Shown here piece by piece: positions 26,492 through 34,514 of a stretch of 64,000 nucleotides of DNA. Under the pieces are notes generated by a model. That model saw only the letters and a list, made by a program, of their open reading frames with translations, was not told the origin of the DNA and made no database searches. Location: the NCBI RefSeq assembly GCF_018881505.1, contig NZ_JACVQC010000001.1, positions 603,927 through 667,926 on the forward strand. Reading direction: 5' to 3'. This DNA comes from Polynucleobacter sp. UK-Mo-2m-Kol15. GTDB taxonomy: Bacteria; Pseudomonadota; Gammaproteobacteria; Burkholderiales; Burkholderiaceae. Numbering within the stretch: position 1 is the first letter of the stretch; every line of letters begins with the position of its first letter. Position numbers and translations under genes: made by a program.

Positions 26492-27100
26492 ATGTCACCA
26501 ATTTTGTATACCTACCGAAGATGCCCCTATGCAATGAGGGCACGTATGGCATTGAAATATGCCGGCATTCAGGTTGAGTATCGAGAGATAGCATTAAGAA
26601 ACAAGCCGAAATCGATGTTGCTTGCCTCACCCAAGGGAACTGTTCCGGTCTTATGTATTGATGAACTTGTTTTGGATCAGAGTCTGGACATTATGCGTTG
26701 GGCATTAGAGCAATGCGACCCAGATGATTGGAGTAATGTTGATGAGGTCGAATCTAGGATATGGATTGAAAAAAATGATGGCCCCTTTAAAGCACTTTTA
26801 GACCAATACAAATATCTCAATCGGTTCCCAGATTTGAGGCGGGAAGATGTAGTGAGCGCCGCCATAGAGCTGATGCTGCAACCCATGGAAACGAGACTGA
26901 ATTCTAGTCATTACTTATTGGGTAATCGGATGTCCTGGGTTGACATTGCCATTTTCCCTTTCATAAGACAGTTTGCCGCAGTTAATCAAATCTGGTTTGA
27001 TGAGCTAGCATTGGCATCACTCCAGAGCTGGCTCAATCATCATCTTGAATCTGAGTTATTTCATTCTGTGATGGATAAATATTCAACGTGGAGTGATTGA
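26492..27100 (+). CDS. glutathione S-transferase family protein
   Basis: 202 residues: N-terminal thioredoxin-like domain starting ILYTYRRCPYAMRARMALKYAGI, with a CPYA active-site motif, and KGTVPVLCIDELVLDQSLDIMRWALE binding the glutathione gamma-glutamyl group. The C-terminal helical domain includes NRMSWVDIAIFPFIRQF. The CPYA Cys suggests a Beta/Omega-type thiol-transferase or glutathionyl lyase. The substrate is unknown. It stands alone in the catabolic region. Confidence 0.85.
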   Translation: MSPILYTYRRCPYAMRARMALKYAGIQVEYREIALRNKPKSMLLASPKGTVPVLCIDELVLDQSLDIMRWALEQCDPDDWSNVDEVESRIWIEKNDGPFKALLDQYKYLNRFPDLRREDVVSAAIELMLQPMETRLNSSHYLLGNRMSWVDIAIFPFIRQFAAVNQIWFDELALASLQSWLNHHLESELFHSVMDKYSTWSD

Positions 27101-27271
27101 GTATGAGTCAGCCTCATTCTTTGTCTCGCGATTTTCGTGAGCTCCAAGCTTTCTACTAATATTGCAATAGAATTAGAAACCCCTATCTAGGTCAATGATT
27201 TAAGCTTGGTATTGATGAAAAGTGTAAATCTTACGGCAGACTTATTTAATAAATAAAAATGACTGAATAAC

Positions 27272-28315
27272 ATGACTACTGGCAAGAATGGCAATACTTT
27301 AATTTCAGAATCAGAGCTACGGGATCTAGGCAAGCGCGCTTTTCAGAGTCTGGGCTTAAGCGATAAGGATGTTAAAGATGTAGTCGATATTTTGGTCATA
27401 GCAGATCTTTTTGGTTTATCGACCCACGGTTTTAGTCGAATTGAATCATATGGTGCCCGTTTGAAGGTTGGTGGCATTAATCCGCGGCCCAATATCACTA
27501 TTGACCAAGTAGCTCCAGCCATGATTAAAGTCGATGGTGATAATGGTGTTGGCCCTGTAGTGGGTATGCGTACTTTAGAAGCTGCAATGGAAGCAGCAAG
27601 TCAGTTTGGCATTGCAGTTGCATTTGCTAGGGGTAGCAATCACTTTGGTCCGATATCACCTTACTCATTAATTGCTGCAGATCAAGGCTTTGCAAGCATC
27701 ATCGGCAGCAATGCTACAACAACCATTGCGCCTTGGGGTGGCTCCGATGCGCGCCTTGGTAATAGCCCCTTGGGATTTGGTGTTCCCAATCCGGGTGGAA
27801 AGCACTTTCTATTGGATATGGCAATGAGTGTGGTGGCACGTGCCAAAATTCGAAATGCTTTCAAGCGTGGTGAACAGATTCCCGATACGTGGGGTACTGA
27901 TGCAAAGGGCAACCCAACTACGGATCCAAAAACTGCTTTAGATGGATTTCTGCTACCTATTGGCGGTCATAAAGGTTATGGACTTGCGCTGATGGTAGAT
28001 TTATTTGCAGGGCTTTTATCAAACGCTGGATATTTAACCCATATTCAATCTTGGCAAGATGAACCTGATGAGCCCCAGAATCTTGGCCACTTTTTTATTT
28101 TGATTGATACCAAACGACTTGGATCAAGTCAGTGGTTAAGTGAGCGGATGATTGATTTTGCAAATATATTGATGGATAGCCCTCCAGCTGATTCAGATAA
28201 ACCAGTGATTGTTCCTGGCATGATTGAGTTGGCTAAGCTCGAGCAGCAACGTAAAGCGGGTATTGAGATCAGCACTGAAACATTACAGCTATTGAAGCAA
28301 TATGCGGATACTTAA
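27272..28315 (+). CDS. Ldh-family (malate/L-lactate type) NAD(P) dehydrogenase 2
   Basis: 347 residues, paralogue of the gene at 21966. DLFGLSTHGFSRIESYGARLKVGG, GSNHFGPISPYSLIA, GGSDARLGNSPLGFGVPN and LPIGGHKGYGLALMVDLFAGLLS are family motifs. The acceptor is likely a 2-oxoacid or 2-hydroxyacid. The ATG follows a weak Shine-Dalgarno. It is followed after about 70 bases by the signal-less binding protein in the same direction. Confidence 0.85.
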   Translation: MTTGKNGNTLISESELRDLGKRAFQSLGLSDKDVKDVVDILVIADLFGLSTHGFSRIESYGARLKVGGINPRPNITIDQVAPAMIKVDGDNGVGPVVGMRTLEAAMEAASQFGIAVAFARGSNHFGPISPYSLIAADQGFASIIGSNATTTIAPWGGSDARLGNSPLGFGVPNPGGKHFLLDMAMSVVARAKIRNAFKRGEQIPDTWGTDAKGNPTTDPKTALDGFLLPIGGHKGYGLALMVDLFAGLLSNAGYLTHIQSWQDEPDEPQNLGHFFILIDTKRLGSSQWLSERMIDFANILMDSPPADSDKPVIVPGMIELAKLEQQRKAGIEISTETLQLLKQYADT

Positions 28316-28382
28316 AAAGATTCTTCACCCAACTTACTTTGATTTACCTTTTATCCTTTAACTACGATTGGTGTTTCCATTT

Positions 28383-29111
28383 ATGAACGTAACTCAACAA
28401 CTCATTCAGACGTTTACCCCTACAAAAAAATTAAGAGCGTCTATTAATCTGGGTAACCCTATTCTTGCTAATAAAGATCCTCAAAGCGGTCTTCCATTTG
28501 GGGTTTCGGTTGATTTGGCGAAGAATTTTGCCAAGTTATTGGGTGTTGAGCTTGAACTAGTTGTCTTTGATTCAGCTGGAAAATCAGTTGAGGCTGTCAC
28601 GGCAGAAAAAGCGGACATTGGCTTTTTTGCAGTTGATCCACTCCGTGGCGAGGGTATTAGCTTTACTGCTCCTTACGTCTTAATTGAAGGCGCCTATCTT
28701 GTAAAGAATGATTCTTCCATACAGGTAAATCAAGAAGTAGATGATGCAAAAAATAAGGTGGTAGTAGGTAAGGGGAGTGCATACGATTTATTTTTAAGCA
28801 GGGAATTAAAACATGCTGAGATCGTCCGAGCGCCTACATCGCCTACGGTCGTTGATGTATTTGTGAGAGATGCTCATGACGTTGCTGCTGGCGTGAGGCA
28901 GCAACTTGAAGCAGATATGAAGCGATTTACTGGTTTTAGACTATTGCCAGGTCGCTTTATGGTGATTCAGCAGGCCATGGGCTTACCAAAATCTTATGGC
29001 TCTGAGGCGGCAGAACTTTTGAGTGAATATGTTGAGGCAATGAAATCCAGTGGTTTTGTAGCGCAATCCCTAGAGCGGCATTGCATTGAAGGGGCTTCGG
29101 TTGCGCCTTGA
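28383..29111 (+). CDS. SBP_bac_3-type solute-binding protein lacking a signal peptide
   Basis: About 242 residues with the amino-acid-binding-protein fold: NPILANKDPQSGLPFGVSVDLAKNFAKLLGVELELVVFDSAGKSVEAV, KADIGFFAVDPLRGEGISFTAPYVLIEGAYLV and VVGKGSAYDLFLSRELKHAEIV. The N-terminus, whether at GTG 28368 (MVFPF) or ATG 28383 (MNVTQQLIQTFTPTKKL), has no hydrophobic export signal. It would stay in the cytoplasm, unlike ABC receptors, and no ABC permease genes are adjacent. This could be an intracellular sensor, an enzyme or a gene that lost its signal. Confidence 0.7.
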   Translation: MNVTQQLIQTFTPTKKLRASINLGNPILANKDPQSGLPFGVSVDLAKNFAKLLGVELELVVFDSAGKSVEAVTAEKADIGFFAVDPLRGEGISFTAPYVLIEGAYLVKNDSSIQVNQEVDDAKNKVVVGKGSAYDLFLSRELKHAEIVRAPTSPTVVDVFVRDAHDVAAGVRQQLEADMKRFTGFRLLPGRFMVIQQAMGLPKSYGSEAAELLSEYVEAMKSSGFVAQSLERHCIEGASVAP

Positions 29112-29311
29112 ATGTAAGCAGACTTTTAGCACCCTAGTGTAGTAAATATAAGACGTGTTTTTTAGAGCTAAGCCATTGAAAACATTAGACTCTTACTATT
29201 TATCCTGCCGGAATCTCCTTTTTAAATATGAATTCATATTATTTATGCTGTAATTAAAAAAAATCACAATTCTTCACATTTGTAATTCAGTTCTTTTGGT
29301 GCCAGATACCT

Positions 29312-30148
29312 ATGATAAAAAAACTTACCTTTATTCTTACCGTCTTAGTCTGTGGAAGTGCTTTTTCCCAAAATGCCTATGATCTTGGTGATCAAAAATA
29401 CCAACCCAGTCTTGGTCAAAGTGGTAAAGATGTAATCTGGATTCCAACAGGCAATGAGCTTGTAACCAAGATGTTAACAATTGCGAATGTTGGACCCACC
29501 GATCTTGTGTATGACCTTGGTGCTGGCGACGGTAAGATTGCGATTGCTGCTGCAAAAGATTTTGGCGCACGAGCAGTTGGAATTGAATATAACGCTGATA
29601 TGGCCGCGCTAGGACAGAGAAATGCTGAACGTGCAGGCGTAGCAAATAAAGTCAAAATAATTCAGGGTGATATCTTCAAAGAGGATTTTTCTAAGGCAAG
29701 CGTAGTAACTCTCTATCTGCTGCCTGAGCTCAATTTTCAATTAAGGCCGACTATTCTTAAAATGAAGCCTGGTACACGCGTGGTTTCTCATGCATTTAAT
29801 ATGGCTGACTGGCAACCCGATGGTGAGATTGATAACCCTGCTAGGGGATATTTTTGGGTAGTACCCGCCTCCGTAGCGGGAGAGTGGGTGTTAGCTAATT
29901 TTGACTTGCAAAATAGCGCAATCTTAAGTTTGCAACAAAAGTTTCAATTCGTTGGTGGTAATCTGACTTTTGGCGGCAGAACTCAGCCGATTTTGAATGC
30001 GAAACTCAGAGGTGATCAATTGCAGTTTAGTTACGTTGATCGTAACGGTAATTTGACTTCAGTAAGCCTGACATTTAATGAGTCCAAGGTAAAGGGCGTG
30101 GAAAATTCTGGTTACATGGCTCGTGAATTTTCCGGCTATCTGCAGTAA
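29312..30148 (+). CDS. exported class I methyltransferase-like protein
   Basis: 278 residues. A signal peptide (LTFILTVLVCGSAFSQN) is followed by VWIPTGNE, then the SAM-binding motif VYDLGAGDGKIAIAAAKDFGARAVGIEYN (motif I plus acidic residue of motif II) and KVKIIQGDIF. SAM is not normally available in the periplasm, so either the segment is an uncleaved anchor with a special topology or the fold is used for something else. The C-terminal 90 residues (QQKFQFVGGNLTFGGRTQPILNAKL) form a separate beta-rich tail. The reaction is unknown. Confidence 0.7.
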   Translation: MIKKLTFILTVLVCGSAFSQNAYDLGDQKYQPSLGQSGKDVIWIPTGNELVTKMLTIANVGPTDLVYDLGAGDGKIAIAAAKDFGARAVGIEYNADMAALGQRNAERAGVANKVKIIQGDIFKEDFSKASVVTLYLLPELNFQLRPTILKMKPGTRVVSHAFNMADWQPDGEIDNPARGYFWVVPASVAGEWVLANFDLQNSAILSLQQKFQFVGGNLTFGGRTQPILNAKLRGDQLQFSYVDRNGNLTSVSLTFNESKVKGVENSGYMAREFSGYLQ

Positions 30149-30183
30149 AGCATTATTTTAAAAGCGCCCAATTGCTTTAGTGC

Positions 30184-31530
30184 ATGAATAGCCACGCTCA
30201 AAAAACGCCGGGACGACTTTTATCGCGATCAGGTGCGATCGCAATCATCATTGGTATCGTCATCGGGGCGGGGATTTTTAAGACGCCCTCCATGATCGCT
30301 GGCATTACATCTGACCTTGGATGGATGATGGCGGTATGGCTGGCTGGCTCCCTGATCTCTTTAGCTGGAGCTCTTTGCTATGCTGAGTTAGCTACTATGT
30401 ATCCGCATGCGGGAGGAGATTATCATTTTCTCAATAAGGCATACGGAAAAAATATTGCTTTTTTATATGGTTGGGCTAAGGCCACCGTTATCAACACTGG
30501 CTCGATTGCCTTGCTCGCTTTTGTTTTTGGCGACTACATGACTAAGGTTCTGCCACTGGGTCAATACTCTTCCGTTATTTGGGCGGTTTCGATTATTGTT
30601 GCGCTTACTTTAGTGAATTTAGTTGGCATCCACCTTAGTGTCAGCCTTCAAACCTTGCTTACCTTTTTTGAAGTGACTGGCTTGCTAGTGATTATTGCCG
30701 CAGGATTTGGCTGGCTTGGATTCCCTTTGCCGCCTGTTGTGCATGAGCCTGCTTTTTCAAGTACGCCTCCCTTAGGCCTTTTGGGTCTCGCTCTTGTTTT
30801 TGTATTGCTTACCTTTGGTGGGTGGAATGAATCTGCTTATATTTCGGCAGAAGTAAAAGGGGGTAATAAAGATGTGGTCTTTGTAATTGTCTTTAGCATC
30901 ATCCTTATTACGATTATTTATCTGCTGGTGAACTGGGCTCTGATCTCTGGTTTGGGCATGGAAAAGCTGGCCAATAGCAAGACGGCGCCTGCAGATCTTT
31001 TAGCACTGGCTTTCGGGCCTTTGGGCGAAAAGTTACTTGGTCTTTTTGTTGCTATTGCAGCACTTACCAGTATCAATGCAACGATGATTGTTGGTGCTCG
31101 CACAAACTATGCCATTGGTGAAGACTGGGAAGGTCTTCGTTTTATGGGGCAATGGGAAACTGCACGTGGCTCGCCCCATTTGGCCTTACTTGTTCAGTCT
31201 GCTATTTGCTTAGCCTTGGTTGGCTTTGGTGCTTTACAGGCCGATGGCTTTGATGCCATGGTCGAATTTACAGCTCCAGTCTTTTGGTTATTTTTATTCT
31301 TAGTTGGTGTCGCTGTTTTTATATTACGATTTAAGCATGGTGACGTGAAGCGGGATTTTAGTATTCCACTCTATCCGATAACACCTTTATTATTTTGCGC
31401 ATCTTGTGCCTATCTCAGTTATTCCAGCTTTGCCTATGCTCATAGCAAAGGGGCTGTATATATTTCGCTTTATGTCATGCTGGTAGGTATAGCAGCCCTT
31501 ATTTTTTTAAGAGTAAAAAACAAGCGTTAA
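30184..31530 (+). CDS. APC-superfamily amino acid permease
   Basis: 448 residues with about 12 membrane helices. Helix 1 has the substrate-binding Gly-rich segment AIAIIIGIVIGAGIFKTPSMIAG, and LAGALCYAELATMYPHAGGDYHFLNKAYGKNIAFLYGW matches the conserved TM2-3 region of LAT/AGT-like transporters. It would carry amino acids across the inner membrane by exchange or cation symport; the specificity cannot be read. The ATG follows the methyltransferase-like gene by 35 bases. Confidence 0.85.
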   Translation: MNSHAQKTPGRLLSRSGAIAIIIGIVIGAGIFKTPSMIAGITSDLGWMMAVWLAGSLISLAGALCYAELATMYPHAGGDYHFLNKAYGKNIAFLYGWAKATVINTGSIALLAFVFGDYMTKVLPLGQYSSVIWAVSIIVALTLVNLVGIHLSVSLQTLLTFFEVTGLLVIIAAGFGWLGFPLPPVVHEPAFSSTPPLGLLGLALVFVLLTFGGWNESAYISAEVKGGNKDVVFVIVFSIILITIIYLLVNWALISGLGMEKLANSKTAPADLLALAFGPLGEKLLGLFVAIAALTSINATMIVGARTNYAIGEDWEGLRFMGQWETARGSPHLALLVQSAICLALVGFGALQADGFDAMVEFTAPVFWLFLFLVGVAVFILRFKHGDVKRDFSIPLYPITPLLFCASCAYLSYSSFAYAHSKGAVYISLYVMLVGIAALIFLRVKNKR

Positions 31531-31708
31531 CTCTGCAGTGGATCCTGTATTGCGCGCCTATAAAAACATCTCATTTTAGTAAGCTAAGCAATGACAAAAC
31601 AATAGTCAGTGAGATACGAATTGTTACAGGGTAAATACTAGCCACTTAAAAGCTTGCTACCATTTAGCCAAATGTAGTGACGATGTTTGTTTATTACCTG
31701 GGGATCCG

Positions 31709-32683
31709 ATGCTTAAGAACATATTCCGATTTTTTTTGACATTGTTTACGCTATGTCAAATCACGCAAGCTGTAGCTGCCGACCCATACCCAAATAGACC
31801 CATTAAATTAGTGATTCCTTACCCAGCTGGAGGCGGAACAGATTCTTTTGCAAGACCGCTTGCTTTGCAGCTCTCTACGCGGCTTGGTCAGTCAGTTGTC
31901 GTTGAGAATCGTGGTGGCGCTGGAGGCAGTATAGGAATGGAGTCTGTATCCAGGGCGCCGGCTGATGGATATACCTTACTGTTAGCACTTACACCTCAGC
32001 TCGCTGTCAATGGTGCGCTCTACGACAAAATTCCGTATGACCCAATAAAAAGCTTTTCACCAGTTTCACTGATTGCGGAGGCACCATATTTATTATTGGT
32101 AAATCCTACTTTGCCAGTCAATACAACCAAGGAGCTATTGACTTTGGCTAAAGCAGAAAATGGAAAGTTAACCTATGCGAGCTCTGGGAGCGGAAGTGGC
32201 GCACATATGGCTGCAGAATTACTCATTAGTATGACGGGAATTCCAATGACCCATGTTCCTTATAAGGGCGGTGGTCCGGCATTATCAGATGTGTTGGCTG
32301 GTCATGTGAAGGTTTTATTTGCCCCAGCAGTGAGCTCTTTGCAATATATCCAAACTGGCCGTTTGAAGGCATTGGCGATTACGGGTGATAAGCGTTTGTC
32401 TAGTTTGCCAAACGTACCTACTATTGCGGAGTCAGGGGTTCCTGGATATGACTCAACGGTTTGGTATGCCATGCTTGCTCCTGCGAATACGCCACGTGAA
32501 GTGGTGGCACGTATCAATGCTGAGCTATTGCAAATATTAAAGGACCCATCCTTTAAATCCATGATGAGCTTAAATGGAATTGAGCCTATTGGTAGTTCAC
32601 CAGAGGGATTAACTAGCTATATCAATAAGGAGACAATTAAATGGTCGAAGGTCATCAAGAGCGCAGGCATCAAGGCGGACTAA
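31709..32683 (+). CDS. Bug-family (TctC) periplasmic binding protein 5
   Basis: 324 residues; signal peptide to about AVA-ADPYPNRP (residue 24). LVIPYPAGGGTDSFARP, ENRGGAGGSIGME and HVPYKGGGPALSDVLAGHVKV are family elements. Its last 43 bases overlap the start of the next gene, whose ribosome binding site (AAGGAGA, 32627) lies inside this coding region. So this receptor and the decarboxylase-like enzyme appear translationally coupled and probably share a substrate. Confidence 0.85.
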   Translation: MLKNIFRFFLTLFTLCQITQAVAADPYPNRPIKLVIPYPAGGGTDSFARPLALQLSTRLGQSVVVENRGGAGGSIGMESVSRAPADGYTLLLALTPQLAVNGALYDKIPYDPIKSFSPVSLIAEAPYLLLVNPTLPVNTTKELLTLAKAENGKLTYASSGSGSGAHMAAELLISMTGIPMTHVPYKGGGPALSDVLAGHVKVLFAPAVSSLQYIQTGRLKALAITGDKRLSSLPNVPTIAESGVPGYDSTVWYAMLAPANTPREVVARINAELLQILKDPSFKSMMSLNGIEPIGSSPEGLTSYINKETIKWSKVIKSAGIKAD

Positions 32684-33438
32684 CTCCTATTACCCCATGG
32701 TTTCAGTTGGGGTACATCATTCCGCATCGTTATACCGATTTAGATTCTTACCAGTTTTATCGTGTTGCGCCAGAAGGTATGATGCTGGTCACCACAGGAC
32801 TTAATTTAGCCGAGTACACGCTTGAATCTGTAGAGTCGCAAATGCCTGCTTTTTATTCAGCCTTAGACTTATTGGCTAAGAAACCAGTAGATCGAATTTC
32901 CTTAAGCGGCGTTCCCGTTGCAGCAGCCCTGGGTAGAAAGCGGATGTTAGCTTTGCTAGATGAAGCTAGAGCTAGGACGGGGTTAGAATGCGATACCGAT
33001 GCAGAAGCGCACATATCCACCTTAAACCATTTAGGTGTCAAGAAAATTGCAATTGCATCCCGTTGGTCTGATGCTGTTAACGCAGGTCTGATTGCCTATT
33101 TAGCTGATGCTGGTATTGAAGTATTGGCCTGCAAGTCTCAAGGTCGATCACTGTCTCAAAATAAGTCGGCAAGTGCTTTAGCCGATCATGAGTTAGCCCT
33201 GAAATTAGGGCGTGAGGCGCTCACGCAGGCACCACAGGCAGAGGCTTTATTAATGCCTGGCGGATTATGGTTTGCTATTCACGCGGTTCCCATCTTGGAG
33301 GCTGAGTTTGGAAAGCCCGTACTTCTAAATATCCTTAGTACTACTTGCAGCGCATTGCGAGCATGTCCACCAAATCTGAAGGAATTTGCACCCAAGCCGG
33401 ATCCACGCTGGGGAAAAGTATTAGCTAGCGCTGAGTAA
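32641..33438 (+). CDS. Asp/Glu racemase-fold protein, arylmalonate decarboxylase / maleate isomerase-like
   Basis: 265 residues. LGYIIPHRYTDLDSYQFYRVAPEGMMLV, DRISLSGVPVAAALGRKRMLALLDEAR, IASRWSDAVNAGLIAYLADAGIEV and NILSTTCSALRACPPN match arylmalonate decarboxylase and maleate isomerase relatives. The first-half catalytic Cys of maleate isomerase (the G-C-T-S-G motif) is replaced by SGVPV, while a C-terminal-half Cys is present (STTCSALR). That is the arrangement of the Bordetella decarboxylase (single Cys188). ATG 32641 is supported by AAGGAGA 7 bases upstream. A decayed copy of the C-terminus lies at 41293. Confidence 0.7.
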   Translation: MVEGHQERRHQGGLTPITPWFQLGYIIPHRYTDLDSYQFYRVAPEGMMLVTTGLNLAEYTLESVESQMPAFYSALDLLAKKPVDRISLSGVPVAAALGRKRMLALLDEARARTGLECDTDAEAHISTLNHLGVKKIAIASRWSDAVNAGLIAYLADAGIEVLACKSQGRSLSQNKSASALADHELALKLGREALTQAPQAEALLMPGGLWFAIHAVPILEAEFGKPVLLNILSTTCSALRACPPNLKEFAPKPDPRWGKVLASAE

Positions 33439-33495
33439 TAAATAGAGTGGAGCTAAATAAATAAGTATTCCTTGAACTCAGTTTTTATTGATTTT

Positions 33496-34410
33496 TTAGA
33501 TGTTATTAATTTCTAACATCTCAGCCTCAATGATATTTTTTAGCCAAATATGGGAGGCCTGTCGATGTGTTCTTTCGTGCCAGTAAAGTGCAATTCTGAT
33601 CTCTGGAACATTTAGAGGGATAGGGCGGATTTCAATCATAAATTTATTTTTAATATCTTGCGCTATCTTATTGCCGATACAGGCTAAAAAGTTTGTTTCT
33701 GATACTGTTTTTAAAAGGTTAAAAATTGTTTGTACTTCTAGGGCAATATTAATTTTCTCGCCGATTTTTAATGCGGCCTGATCAATCACCATCGTTGATA
33801 CCCCATTTCGAGGTGCTTCCAAACGTATGTGACGTGAATTAATAAATTCACTTATGGAAAGCTTTTGATTTGGATGCTTATTTTTTTTTGATAGACAAAC
33901 AAGCTCATCTCTAAACAAAATTTTAGTCCGCAGCATTAAATTGGGTTTTGGCCACCAGCCAAGGCGAAAGTCCAATTCTCCTTTATCCAGCATATTGAAT
34001 GCCTCGTTTGGATTAGAAGTTTTAAATCGAACTTTAATATTAGGGGCCTCCTGCTCTAAGCGTGCCGCAATTCTTGGCGCAAGATAGTACTCCACAAACT
34101 CCGGGCACATTATTGAAAATGTTGCTTCTGAGGTCAATGGATTAAAAGAAGCTTCTGATCTATTTAGGGCATCGACTCGATGAAGGATTTCCTGGATTTC
34201 AATGTCTAGGGCTATTGCGCGGCTGGTTGGAGTCATGCGCCCATTCGATCGAATAAGCAAGGGATCCTTGAATGTTTCCCGTAGCTTCTTGAGTGCCAAG
34301 CTTACTGTGGGCTGACTGAGTCCTAAATCATTCGCTGCCTTAGAGACATTTTGATGCTTGATGAGCGCTACGTAGCAGCTCAGTTGTTGCAAATCAACAT
34401 TTTTATTCAT
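33496..34410 (-). CDS. LysR-family transcriptional regulator
   Basis: 304 residues: helix-turn-helix at 7-65 (LSCYVALIKHQNVSKAANDLGLSQPTVSLALKKLRETFKDPLLIRS), then an effector domain with LDFRLGWWPKPNLMLRTKILFRDELVCLSKKNKH. The Phe-Lys-Asp-Pro-Leu-Leu-Ile element is typical of NodD/DntR-like members. It is divergent from the CocE operon, so it is the likely activator of that operon in response to its substrate. A 17-bp palindrome lies 4 bases from its start codon. Confidence 0.8.
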   Translation of the reverse strand: MNKNVDLQQLSCYVALIKHQNVSKAANDLGLSQPTVSLALKKLRETFKDPLLIRSNGRMTPTSRAIALDIEIQEILHRVDALNRSEASFNPLTSEATFSIMCPEFVEYYLAPRIAARLEQEAPNIKVRFKTSNPNEAFNMLDKGELDFRLGWWPKPNLMLRTKILFRDELVCLSKKNKHPNQKLSISEFINSRHIRLEAPRNGVSTMVIDQAALKIGEKINIALEVQTIFNLLKTVSETNFLACIGNKIAQDIKNKFMIEIRPIPLNVPEIRIALYWHERTHRQASHIWLKNIIEAEMLEINNI

Positions 34411-34414
34411 ATTT

Positions 34415-34431
34415 TAAATAGTAACTATTTA
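34415..34431. promoter_or_regulatory. 17-bp palindrome between lysR-like and CocE genes
   Basis: TAAATAGT-A-ACTATTTA has perfect 8-bp arms. It sits 4 bases upstream of the LysR start, in the intergenic region of a divergent pair where LysR proteins usually bind and repress themselves. AT-only symmetry can occur by chance, so confidence is moderate. Confidence 0.5.
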
Positions 34432-34514
34432 TATTATTGGTATACATATTAGCCCATTAGTCCTAAGCTTTCAAAAAAGAAGTTTAAAAACTGATTTGAT
34501 ACATGGAAAGAAAT

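Noticed and set aside
27103..27159. 18-codon ORF (MSQPHSLSRDFRELQAFY) right after the glutathione transferase gene
   Set aside because: No recognisable similarity; could be a truncated gene start, but nothing supports it.
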